DNA from: HIMB114 sp008638005
Lineage (GTDB): Bacteria; Pseudomonadota; Alphaproteobacteria; Pelagibacterales; Pelagibacteraceae
Assembly (NCBI GenBank): GCA_032681305.1
Contig: CP136340.1
Span: forward strand, 248,001 to 312,000
DNA length: 64,000 nt
Direction of reading: 5' to 3'
Shown here in pieces: positions 17,264 through 25,894 of this stretch; positions within the stretch are counted from its first letter, which is position 1, and the number at the start of each line of letters is the position of its first letter. The notes under the pieces were generated by a model. It was not told where the DNA came from. It saw nothing but the letters and a program-made list of their open reading frames with translations, and did no database searches. Position numbers and translations under genes: made by a program.

Positions 17264-18001
17264 CTAATTAACAAACTTAGCATATCCATCATTTTCTAAT
17301 TCAAGAGCTAACTTCCAGTCTCCACTTTCAACTATTTTTCCATCTGAAAAAACGTGAACAACATCAGGTTTGATGTAATTTAACAATCTTTGATAGTGAG
17401 TAATAATTAAAAATGATCTTTCAGGTGATCTCATCGCGTTCACACCATTCGATACAATTTTGAGTGCATCGATATCTAAGCCAGAGTCCGTTTCATCCAT
17501 AATAACAAAATTAGGTTCAAGCAAAGACATTTGTAAAATTTCATTTCTCTTCTTTTCTCCACCAGAAAATCCTACATTTAAGGGTCGAGATAACATCTCT
17601 TTATCAATTTTAAGTTTTTCTGATTTTTCTTTGACAAGATTTAAAAACTCAACCGCATTTAATTCTTTTTCACCTTTTGCTTTTTTAACTGAGTTTAAAG
17701 AGGTTCTTAAAAAATTATTAGTGAACACTCCTGGTATTTCAATTGGATATTGAAAAGCTAAAAATATTCCTTTTTGAGCTCTTTCTTCAGTATTAAGCTC
17801 TAAAATATTTTCGCCATTATAATTAATCTCACCTTCTGCCTCATAACCTTCTTTTCCAGATAAAGCATAAGATAATGTACTTTTTCCAGATCCATTTGGG
17901 CCCATGATGGCGTGAACTTCACCTTTATTAATTTTTAAGTTTAGTCCTTTAATAATATTTTTATCTTCAATACTTACTTTTAAATCTTTGATATCAATCA
18001 T
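17264..18001 (-). CDS. sufC: SufC ATPase
   Basis: ABC-type ATPase of the SufBCD scaffold; soluble, not a transporter. 245 residues. Walker A is GPNGSGKST, the Q loop is FLAFQYPIEIPGV (typical SufC), the signature motif is FSGGEKKRNEILQM, Walker B is FVIMDETDSGLDID, and the switch His is in LIITHYQRLL. Its ATG overlaps the sufB stop by one base (TAATG). It is immediately followed by sufD. Confidence 0.96.
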   Translation of the reverse strand: MIDIKDLKVSIEDKNIIKGLNLKINKGEVHAIMGPNGSGKSTLSYALSGKEGYEAEGEINYNGENILELNTEERAQKGIFLAFQYPIEIPGVFTNNFLRTSLNSVKKAKGEKELNAVEFLNLVKEKSEKLKIDKEMLSRPLNVGFSGGEKKRNEILQMSLLEPNFVIMDETDSGLDIDALKIVSNGVNAMRSPERSFLIITHYQRLLNYIKPDVVHVFSDGKIVESGDWKLALELENDGYAKFVN

Positions 18002-19452
18002 TAACCGACACTTCCCTCTAAACTAATTCCAACTAATTTTTGGGCCTCTACTGCAAATTCCATTGGAAGCTGTTGTAATACTTCTTTACAAAAACCATTG
18101 ACAATCAAACTTACTGCCTCTTCTTGGTTTAATCCTCTTTGTCTACAATAAAACAATTGATCATCGCTAATTTTTGATGTTGTTGCCTCATGTTCAACTT
18201 CTGAGGAAGAGTTTTTGTTTTCAATATAAGGCACCGTGTGTGCACCACATTTATTTCCAACTAATAATGAATCACACTGAGTAAAGTTTTTTGATCCTGA
18301 TGCTTTTGGATGAATAGAAACTAGTCCTCTGTACATATTGTCAGCTCTTCCAGCAGAAATACCTTTTGAAATAATTTTACTTTTAGTATTTTTTCCAAGA
18401 TGAATCATTTTTGTTCCAGTGTCTGCCATCTGACAATTATTTGTAATAGCAACTGAATAAAATTCACCTTGAGAATTATCTCCCCTTAAAATGCAACTTG
18501 GATATTTCCATGTTATAGCCGAGCCCGTTTCAACTTGTGTCCAAGAAATTTTAGAATTTTTTCCTCTGCAGTCTCCTCTTTTGGTTACGAAATTATAAAT
18601 CCCCCCCTTGCCTTCTTTGTCACCCGGGTACCAATTTTGAACGGTTGAATATTTTATTTCCGCATCATCCAAAGCAATCAATTCTACATTTGCTGCGTGA
18701 AGTTGATTTTCATCTCTCATCGGTGCCGTACATCCCTCAAGGTAAGAAACATAGCTTCCTTTATCGGCAATAATTAAAGTTCGTTCAAACTGACCGGTGT
18801 TTTCAGCGTTGATCCTAAAATAAGTTGATAGCTCCATAGGACATCTAACTCCTGGTGGAATATAAACAAACGATCCATCAGTAAACACGGCTGAATTTAG
18901 GGTTGCAAAGTAATGGTCGGTTACCGGGATTACGGATCCTAAATATTTTTGTACAAGCTCAGGGTGTTCTCTGGTCGCTTCAGAGATAGAACAAAAGATC
19001 ACTCCAATTTCTTTTAACTTGTCTTTAAAAGTTGTTGCAACCGATACAGAGTCAAAAACAGCATCGACAGCAACACCTGCTAATCTTTTTTGCTCTTCTA
19101 GAGGTATACCTAATTTGTCATAAGTTTTTTTTATTTCTGGATCAATTTCATCTAAAGACTTTGGACCATCTTTAAAATTTTTTGGGGCTGAATAGTAATA
19201 TAAATCTTGATAATTAATTTTCGGATATTTAGGTTTTTGCCAATCTGGCTCTTTCATTTTTTGGAGTCTGTTAAATGCATTTAATCTCCAATCTAACATC
19301 CATTGAGGTTCTTTTTTTTGGTTTGAAATAAATTTAATAGTCTCTTCAGATAAACCTTTAGGAACTTCAATCGTCTCAATATCGGTGACAAAACCATGAT
19401 CGTATTCTGTTCGATCCTGATACTGCTGTATTAATTCATCGCTTGCGCTCAT
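18001..19452 (-). CDS. sufB: SufB, SufBCD scaffold subunit and cluster site
   Basis: First gene of the SUF operon; SufB carries the site on which the Fe-S cluster is built. 483 residues, full length. Recognisable stretches are VYIPPGVRCPMELSTYFRIN, YLEGCTAPMRDENQLHAANV, WTQVETGSAITWKYPSC, and the C-terminal EHEATTSKISDDQLFYCRQRG. No IscR-type repressor gene precedes it; instead there is a 95-base region shared with the divergent hydrolase gene. AGGGA lies 5 bases before the ATG as a plausible ribosome binding site. Confidence 0.96.
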   Translation of the reverse strand: MSASDELIQQYQDRTEYDHGFVTDIETIEVPKGLSEETIKFISNQKKEPQWMLDWRLNAFNRLQKMKEPDWQKPKYPKINYQDLYYYSAPKNFKDGPKSLDEIDPEIKKTYDKLGIPLEEQKRLAGVAVDAVFDSVSVATTFKDKLKEIGVIFCSISEATREHPELVQKYLGSVIPVTDHYFATLNSAVFTDGSFVYIPPGVRCPMELSTYFRINAENTGQFERTLIIADKGSYVSYLEGCTAPMRDENQLHAANVELIALDDAEIKYSTVQNWYPGDKEGKGGIYNFVTKRGDCRGKNSKISWTQVETGSAITWKYPSCILRGDNSQGEFYSVAITNNCQMADTGTKMIHLGKNTKSKIISKGISAGRADNMYRGLVSIHPKASGSKNFTQCDSLLVGNKCGAHTVPYIENKNSSSEVEHEATTSKISDDQLFYCRQRGLNQEEAVSLIVNGFCKEVLQQLPMEFAVEAQKLVGISLEGSVG

Positions 19453-19511
19453 TTAATCCCTAAATGTTGTTATTTATCCTTTAAAAAAACTTTATTTTTA
19501 AAGCACTATTG

Positions 19512-19520
19512 TGATATAAG
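19512..19520 (+). promoter_or_regulatory. Candidate extended -10 promoter element for the hydrolase gene
   Basis: TGATATAAG matches the extended -10 form TGnTATAAT at eight of nine positions and lies 27 bases before the ATG at 19548, which would leave a short 5' leader. No good -35 hexamer is visible upstream. It is in the 95-base spacer that must also hold the sufB promoter. Motif match only. Confidence 0.3.
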
Positions 19521-19547
19521 CCACTTTCTTAATTTTACAACTAGCCC

Positions 19548-20204
19548 ATGAAACTTAACAATTCTGAAATATTTATCAATGGCCCTGACGGGAAATTAGA
19601 AGCAAAATATGTTCAAAGCAAAAGAGAAAATGCTCCGCTGGCTGTAGTTTTGCATCCGCATCCCGAATATGGCGGAACTATGAACAATAAAGTTATCTAT
19701 CATGCCTATCATACCTTTTTAAAAAACGGTTTTTCAGTTTGTCGTTTTAATTTTAGAGGCGTTGGAAAAAGTGAAGGCAAATTTGATAATGGTTTAGGCG
19801 AACTTTCAGATGCAGCAGCAGCATTAGATTTTATTCAAAGAAACAATGCTAACTCAAATGAAAGTTGGGTTGTAGGATTTTCTTTTGGTGCATTAATTTC
19901 AATGCAACTTTTAATGCGAAGACCTGAAATTTTTAGATTTATTTCAATCTCACCTCAACCTAATATTTTTGATTTTAATTTTTTAGCACCATGTCCTACT
20001 TCAGGTTTAGTTGTTCACGGAGATCAGGATCAACTTGTACCAAAAGATACAATGCTCATCTTAAAAGAAAAGTTAGTCAGTCAAAAAAATATTACAGTGG
20101 ATTTTAATGAAATCAAAGGAGCTAATCATTTCTTTACTCATAAAGAAAAAGATCTTGTCGATTGCATCGATGCTTACATTAAAAAAGAATCTAGACTTTT
20201 TTAA
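19548..20204 (+). CDS. Alpha/beta hydrolase
   Basis: Soluble alpha/beta hydrolase, 218 residues, of the small alphaproteobacterial type. The nucleophile elbow is GFSFG (Ser in VVGFSFGALISM), the oxyanion region is VVLHPHPEYGGTMNNKV, and the acid and His appear in VVHGDQDQLVPKDT and KGANHFFTHKEKDL. The substrate is not predictable. It is divergent from sufB and its 3' end overlaps the convergent anmK by 14 bases. Confidence 0.85.
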   Translation: MKLNNSEIFINGPDGKLEAKYVQSKRENAPLAVVLHPHPEYGGTMNNKVIYHAYHTFLKNGFSVCRFNFRGVGKSEGKFDNGLGELSDAAAALDFIQRNNANSNESWVVGFSFGALISMQLLMRRPEIFRFISISPQPNIFDFNFLAPCPTSGLVVHGDQDQLVPKDTMLILKEKLVSQKNITVDFNEIKGANHFFTHKEKDLVDCIDAYIKKESRLF

Positions 20205-21273
20205 TCAATCCACCCGTTACAGGTTTTTCAACACCAGTTGTTTCAGGAAAAGTTAAAGGCAAATTATTTTGAGACCTTGCGGCTAAATATGCAAAGGCTT
20301 GGGACTCTGTAAAATCTCCATCAAAATCAACTTCATCAATATTTACAGCTCTGTCACCTAAATAATTCATAATACTCTTGTTTTTTCTTCCCCCTCCAGA
20401 AATAAGAACTTTGTTTAATTTTTTTTCATTTAAAAAACTTATGATTAAATTAGCGGTAATAAAAGATAACGTTGCTAGACCCATATCTTTTTCTAAATTT
20501 CTAAATTCAGAAATAGAAAAATCATTAAAATCATAAGATATATTTTTGTTAAAAGTAAATCGATCAATAAAATTATTAGCAGTAATTAAATCTAGCTTAG
20601 AAGAAGCTGATAATAATCCGTCTTTATCAAAATCAACATTAAAATATTCTTTACACCAGCTATCAATTAAACAATTTCCAGGTCCAATATCTGTTGCATA
20701 AAGTTTTTTATTTTGGAAATAAGATATATTTGAAATTCCGCCAATATTTACAACTCCGTCAAAATCAGTTTGTTTGTTTTTTAACTGGTTCAAAATAAAT
20801 TGATGAAAAACAGGAGTTAGCGGTGCTCCTTGCCCACCATGATCTAAATCATTTTGTCTAAAATTGTAGACTAAAGGAATTTTAAGCTCTTTATAAATTT
20901 TATCTACATCACCCATTTGAAACGTGAAGTTATCTTTGGCATTGTGATAAAGGGTTATTCCATGAAAACCTATTAAGTTTATTTGATCTTTGATTTTAAG
21001 AATGGCTTGCTTAATAAGTTTTATATGTAAATTGGTAACTTGTTCATTTACAGCAGAAAATAGATGCGTATTTTTTAAATCTTCAATATCATTATTTTTG
21101 TTAATTTTAGATTTTAATAGTTTTAAATTATCTTGAGTGTCCTTATTAAAAGGTTCGTATAAATTGTATAAAATTTCAAAGTGGTCATGACCATTTGTTT
21201 TAGCTAATGATATATCAACACCGTCAAATGAGGTTCCAGACATGGTGCCTATAACATTAAAAATTTGATTCAT
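20191..21273 (-). CDS. anmK: Anhydro-N-acetylmuramic acid kinase
   Basis: Recycles peptidoglycan by converting anhydroMurNAc to MurNAc-6-phosphate. The ATG at 21273 (MNQIFNVIGTMSGTSFDGVD) places the phosphate-binding GTMSGTSFDGVD motif right at the N-terminus, as in the family; the open frame continues to an upstream ATG at 21312 that would overlap tyrS. Other motifs: GQGAPLTPVFHQ, VNIGGISNISY, DIGPGNCLIDSW, and SGGGRKNKSIM. 360 residues, normal length. The gene pair anmK/tyrS in divergent orientation recurs in alphaproteobacteria. Confidence 0.93.
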   Translation of the reverse strand: MNQIFNVIGTMSGTSFDGVDISLAKTNGHDHFEILYNLYEPFNKDTQDNLKLLKSKINKNNDIEDLKNTHLFSAVNEQVTNLHIKLIKQAILKIKDQINLIGFHGITLYHNAKDNFTFQMGDVDKIYKELKIPLVYNFRQNDLDHGGQGAPLTPVFHQFILNQLKNKQTDFDGVVNIGGISNISYFQNKKLYATDIGPGNCLIDSWCKEYFNVDFDKDGLLSASSKLDLITANNFIDRFTFNKNISYDFNDFSISEFRNLEKDMGLATLSFITANLIISFLNEKKLNKVLISGGGRKNKSIMNYLGDRAVNIDEVDFDGDFTESQAFAYLAARSQNNLPLTFPETTGVEKPVTGGLIKKV

Positions 21274-21318
21274 AATTATAACTTTTAAATGTTGATTAAA
21301 TACTGTATTCAAAAAAAA

Positions 21319-22557
21319 ATGACAGTTAATGCTCTTAATTTATTTAAAAACAGAGGCTATTTCTTTCAGTGCACAAATGAAGAAGCGCTAAATAATTTAC
21401 TAAGTAAAAAAAAAATAAAATTTTACATTGGTTTTGATTGTACCGCCCCTTCACTTCATGTTGGGAGTCTTTTGCAAATTATGTGCCTTCGACAATTACA
21501 AAAAATGGGCCATACTCCAGTAGTTTTACTTGGTGGAGGAACCACTCTCATTGGTGATCCTTCTGGGAAAGAAGAAAGTAGAAAAATTTTAGATGAGAAT
21601 GAAATAGAAAAGAATGTCATAAGTATAAAAAAAGTTTTCTCTCAATTTTTATCCGATCAAGGTGATAACAAAGTTGTTTATGTAAATAATAAAGATTGGT
21701 TAAAAGATTTAAATTATATTGAGTTTTTAAGAGATTTTGGAAAACATTTTACCATTAACAAAATGTTAACCTTTGATAGCGTGAAATTAAGATTAGACCG
21801 CGAACAATCACTTAGCTTTTTAGAATTTAATTATATGATTTTTCAAGCCTATGATTTTATGAAACTTCATGAAAGCCACGATTGTCTTCTACAAATTGGT
21901 GGTTCTGATCAATGGGGAAATATTATTAATGGTGTTGAGCTTATTAGACGAACCAAATCAAAAGAGGCTTACGGGCTCACGACTCCTTTGATAACAACTT
22001 CTTCCGGTCAAAAAATGGGTAAAACTGAAAAAGGCGCCATTTGGTTAGATGGAGATTTACTTTCACCTTTTGATTATTGGCAATTTTGGAGAAATACAGA
22101 TGACAAAGATGTTATTAAATATTTAAGATTATTCACAGAATTAAATGATGATGAGATAGAAAAGTATTCCAAATTATCAGGATCAGAAATTAATGAAGCT
22201 AAAATTTTACTCGCTAGTGAAACCACAAAGATGCTTCATGGAAAAGAAGAATCTGAAAAATCGCTAGAAATGTCAAAAAAGACTTTTGATGAAAAAGGTT
22301 TTGATGAAAACCTTCCAACATATGAAATTAAACAAAGTGAATTTGATAAAGGTGTTTCAATTAGAGAAGTCTTTATTGAAATTGGGTTTGCAAGTTCAAA
22401 GGGAGACTTTAAAAGAAATTTGGATAATTCTGCCTATAAAATTAATAATATTGCTTTAACTGAAAAAGATGAAGTTTTTTTAAAAGATCAAATAGACAAA
22501 AATATAATCAAAGTCTCATTTGGTAAGAAAAAACATTATTTAATTAAAATTATTTAA
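21319..22557 (+). CDS. tyrS: Tyrosyl-tRNA synthetase
   Basis: Class I aminoacyl-tRNA synthetase charging tRNA-Tyr. Start taken at the ATG at 21319 (MTVNALNLFKNRGY), the last A of a nine-A run; the longer frame from 21289 would overlap anmK's leader. HIGH-like motif HVGS at 47-50, substrate motif GGSDQWGNIINGVELIRR, and KMSKS-like KMGKT at 232-236. A C-terminal S4-like RNA-binding region includes VSIREVFIEIGFASSKGDFKR. 412 residues. It abuts the convergent AsmA-like gene with no spacer. Confidence 0.95.
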   Translation: MTVNALNLFKNRGYFFQCTNEEALNNLLSKKKIKFYIGFDCTAPSLHVGSLLQIMCLRQLQKMGHTPVVLLGGGTTLIGDPSGKEESRKILDENEIEKNVISIKKVFSQFLSDQGDNKVVYVNNKDWLKDLNYIEFLRDFGKHFTINKMLTFDSVKLRLDREQSLSFLEFNYMIFQAYDFMKLHESHDCLLQIGGSDQWGNIINGVELIRRTKSKEAYGLTTPLITTSSGQKMGKTEKGAIWLDGDLLSPFDYWQFWRNTDDKDVIKYLRLFTELNDDEIEKYSKLSGSEINEAKILLASETTKMLHGKEESEKSLEMSKKTFDEKGFDENLPTYEIKQSEFDKGVSIREVFIEIGFASSKGDFKRNLDNSAYKINNIALTEKDEVFLKDQIDKNIIKVSFGKKKHYLIKII

Positions 22558-24801
22558 TTAATTTTTAAAAACACCTAAAAATCTTTGAATAAATCTTGGT
22601 GTAATAGTTTTAATAGGATTAACTTCGGTTTTCAATTCATCAGTTCCTTTGATTTTAAAGCTAGCTCCGAAAATACCATCTCCTTTTTTGCCTGTTAAAA
22701 TTTTTCCTACAAGCGGAATATCTCTTACAATATTATTTATTGTGTTTGCTGGCGCAATAGATCCACTTAAACTTGTAAAATCATCAGCACCCACTCGTCC
22801 TTCAATGATAAAACCAAGGGACGGTCCTGTACCATAACATTCAATAATCTTTAACTCGTCATTTAAAAGCTCATACTTTAAATACGCTTCTTTAAAAAAA
22901 ACTCCTTTACCTTCTAAAGCATCTAAAATTCCAGTTAATGAAGCAACCGATAATATTTGAGTAAGGATTGGCATTTCTTTTAAATAAAAATTATTTAATT
23001 TAATTTCGGTTACTGAAAAATCTTTACTTAAAGTTTCTCTTTTAATATCTAATGTTCCGCCTTGAAGACCATTCAAAAACTCATAATTTGATACAAAGGG
23101 TTTTGCCTTTTCACTTCTTAAAACAAGTTCTTTGTTACCGGATTGGTTAGTTTTTATTTCATGGACAAATGTTGTTAAGTCTTCAAAATTTGCAAATGAG
23201 TTAAGTTTAACAAACTCACCTTTCTTTATTGTACTTGTATTTTTATAATTAATTAAAATTGCATCAGGTAAATGAATTTTTTTTAAATCAACTTTTAAAA
23301 CGCCATCGATTAAAGTGTTAAGTTCTAAATCTTTATTTCTACCTCTTTCTTTTAAAATCTTTGTAAGATCTAAAGAGTTGCCTTTAATATTGTAATTTTT
23401 TTTATCTTTTTTAATTTCTAACTGATTTTTATCACCCAGCTTAATTTTAATATTATTAAAATCTTTTAACTTTAAATCTTTATCTAAAGCAATAGTTCCA
23501 ATAAATATTTGATTTTTTAGTGAGGTAAAATTTAATTTTTGAACTTTGTAATTTTTTTTACTCTTTTCAAAAATTAACTTTAATTGAGAAACCACACCCT
23601 TATTTTTTACATAGTTAAATACTGGAAGGTCAACTTCAGAGTTTTTGAGATCAAAAACGGTTTTAATTTTGTAATTCTCAAAATCTTTTAACTGAGTTGT
23701 AATTTTATAATTTAAATCATCTTTAATTAAAAAATCAGTTTTTTTAAAAAAAGTTTCTTTTAAGTTAATTTCACCTTTTAAATTAACTTGATAATCACTT
23801 TTATTATCTTTTTTTGTGATTAAAAAATTATTAGATTTTTTGTTTAATAAAAACTTTCCTTCTGCTTTAACTTTACCTTTTCTATCAAAATTAATTTTAG
23901 AGTTAATTTGATCAAAATCATAAGTAATATCTTCTGTTATTTTAAATTTGAGGTTTTGAGTTTCTAAAACAAAATTAGATTTATCATCTTTAAATTTATA
24001 GTTTTCATCAAATTGAACATCTAAATTGGATGATAAACTAATTTCTCCCCCAATCTCATTAATTTTTTCTATGTCAAAATCAAAAATATTTAATGAAATT
24101 TTTTTTAAATTCATTGAGGAATTTAAAGGACCATTAATACTTAGGTTTCCAGCAAGGTTATTTTCAGTTACTGAATATTTTATATCTTTGGAATTGATTT
24201 TAAGACTGCCAAATTCACCTTTAATATCTGATAAAACAACTTCATTATTTTTATACTCAATTTGTCCTGTAATGTTTTTAGCAAAAGGTAAATCTTCATA
24301 AATATCAATAGATACGTTTTTCATTTGTCCTTTAAATTCAATCGTATCTTCTTCAGCTTGAAGCCCATCAATAATTAAATTTCCATTTGCAGACCCTTCT
24401 AGAAACTTAGTCTGATCGAGAATTGGGACCTTGGTGATAAATGAGGTTTTCTTTAAATCTAAAATTTTATTATCAGCAAAATTAATAATGATTTTTTGCA
24501 AAAGATACTTTTCTTCAAATGATGATTTTAAATCTGTAAAAATGGTTAAATGATTAAGGTTGATTTTTTGTTCATCAATTTGGATTAAAGGTTTTTCAAT
24601 TTTAATTTTTAAATTTAGGGAAAATATATCTAGAGAAATGTTAGCTTTATCAAAGTCAACATTAGAATTTGGAACTCTTTTTTCTATTTGACTAATAATT
24701 TGTTTATTAAATTGATCAGTAGAAAATCCGTAAACTAAAATAGATAATATTAAAAATATCAACAAAACGGAAATTGAGAGTATTTTTAAAAAAATTTTCA
24801 T
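22558..24801 (-). CDS. AsmA-like/DUF3971-type envelope protein
   Basis: Large predicted periplasmic protein of 747 residues with an N-terminal signal anchor at about 5-30 (ILSISVLLIFLILSILVYGF). Most of the chain is repetitive beta-rich sequence, and the C-terminal region (LTGILDALEGKGVFFKEAYL, GPSLGFIIEGRVGADDF, NNIVRDIPLVGKILTGKKGDG) is the AsmA-like C-terminal module also found in YhdP/TamB relatives. Such proteins are thought to bridge the periplasm for lipid transfer. Shorter than many DUF3971 proteins (about 1000 residues or more). It lies next to tyrS and directly upstream of prfB's 3' end, with no gap. Specific function unknown. Confidence 0.75.
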   Translation of the reverse strand: MKIFLKILSISVLLIFLILSILVYGFSTDQFNKQIISQIEKRVPNSNVDFDKANISLDIFSLNLKIKIEKPLIQIDEQKINLNHLTIFTDLKSSFEEKYLLQKIIINFADNKILDLKKTSFITKVPILDQTKFLEGSANGNLIIDGLQAEEDTIEFKGQMKNVSIDIYEDLPFAKNITGQIEYKNNEVVLSDIKGEFGSLKINSKDIKYSVTENNLAGNLSINGPLNSSMNLKKISLNIFDFDIEKINEIGGEISLSSNLDVQFDENYKFKDDKSNFVLETQNLKFKITEDITYDFDQINSKINFDRKGKVKAEGKFLLNKKSNNFLITKKDNKSDYQVNLKGEINLKETFFKKTDFLIKDDLNYKITTQLKDFENYKIKTVFDLKNSEVDLPVFNYVKNKGVVSQLKLIFEKSKKNYKVQKLNFTSLKNQIFIGTIALDKDLKLKDFNNIKIKLGDKNQLEIKKDKKNYNIKGNSLDLTKILKERGRNKDLELNTLIDGVLKVDLKKIHLPDAILINYKNTSTIKKGEFVKLNSFANFEDLTTFVHEIKTNQSGNKELVLRSEKAKPFVSNYEFLNGLQGGTLDIKRETLSKDFSVTEIKLNNFYLKEMPILTQILSVASLTGILDALEGKGVFFKEAYLKYELLNDELKIIECYGTGPSLGFIIEGRVGADDFTSLSGSIAPANTINNIVRDIPLVGKILTGKKGDGIFGASFKIKGTDELKTEVNPIKTITPRFIQRFLGVFKN

Positions 24802-25894
24802 TTATTTTATTTTTACCAATGCCGACTCTAAAAATTCATCAATTTCGCCATTAAGAACATTGTCAGGATTTGTATTTTCAACGCCTGTTCTATTATCTTT
24901 AACGAGTTGATAAGGTTGTAAAACATAAGATCTGATTTGATGTCCCCAGCCAATGTCGGTTTTGCTTTCCTCGGCTGTTTTTGAACTTTCTTCTCTTTTT
25001 TGAATTTCTAGTTCATACAATCTCGATTTTAACATTTTCATGGCTGTATCTTTATTTTTATGCTGCGATCTTTCGTTTTGACATTGTACGACTATCTTAG
25101 TTGGCAAATGTGTTATTCTAACGGCGCTATCTGTAGTATTAACATGCTGACCACCCGCACCACTTGACCTATAAGTGTCTATTCTTAAATCTTTTTCTAC
25201 AATTTCTATTTCAATTTTATCATCAATGACAGGGTAAACCCAAACACTTGCGAAACTTGTATGACGTCTTTGGTTAGAATCAAATGGAGATATTCTAACC
25301 AATCGATGAACACCGCTTTCATTTTTTAAATAACCAAACGAATTTAATCCTGAAATTTTTATAGTTGAAGATTTAATACCCGCCTCTTCTCCTTTACTTT
25401 CACTTATCAGTTCACATGACCTATCTGTCTTTTCAGACCACTTGAGGTACATTTTTCTTATCATATCTGCCCAATCTTGACTTTCCGTACCACCGGCACC
25501 AGCATGAACTTCTAAATAACAATCAAATTTATCTGCATCACCCGATAAGTAACAATTTGCTTCAAGTGACTTAATACTTTGAGACAGTTTTTGTAATGTT
25601 TTTTTTAACTCTGAATACAAATCGTCATCAAACTCTTTTTCTAAAGATGATACAAAATCTTTTAAATCTTCAAATATTTGTAATTGTTTTTTGTAGTCTA
25701 AAACAATTTTTTCAATTGAATTTTTTTCTTTTAAAATACTTTGGGCTTTTTGATTATCGTCCCAAAAATTAGGTAAACTAATATTTTCTTCTAATTCTTT
25801 TAATTTTTGTTCAAGTAAATTTTGGTCAAAGATACCCCCGAATATTTTTTAGGGATTTTTCGATAATTTCTAGAGTATTTTTTTCGTCAATCAT
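24802..25894 (-). CDS. prfB: Peptide chain release factor 2, with programmed +1 frameshift
   Basis: RF2 terminates translation at UGA and UAA. A first frame from the ATG at 25894 encodes 22 residues ending IRGYL and meets TGA at 25828-25826. Reading then continues in the +1 frame from GAC at 25827-25825 (DQNLLEQKLKELEENIS) to the stop at 24802. The joined product is 363 residues, close to the 365 of E. coli RF2. The tripeptide motif SPF is in VRISPFDSNQRRHTSF and the catalytic GGQ is in SSGAGGQHVNTTDSAVR. The ATG overlaps the mrcA stop by one base (TAATG). Without the frameshift the gene would look 5' truncated. Confidence 0.95.
25825..25840 (-). promoter_or_regulatory. prfB programmed +1 frameshift site
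   Basis: The minus strand reads CGGGGGTATCTTTGAC. It differs from the classical E. coli site only in the first base (C for A). GGGG acts as the internal Shine-Dalgarno-like element, CTT is the slippery codon, and TGA is the in-frame stop followed by C. Low RF2 lets the ribosome slip +1 from CTT-T to TTT and continue; this autoregulation is established for the family. Both frames flanking the site encode RF2-like sequence. Confidence 0.95.

Noticed and set aside
17460..17753. 97-codon open frame antisense to sufC
   Set aside because: Entirely inside sufC, whose ABC motifs are all intact. No independent support.
24802..25620. Short RF2 frame that looks like a 5' truncated prfB
   Set aside because: The missing N-terminus is encoded upstream and joined through the programmed +1 frameshift at 25825-25840, so the gene is intact.
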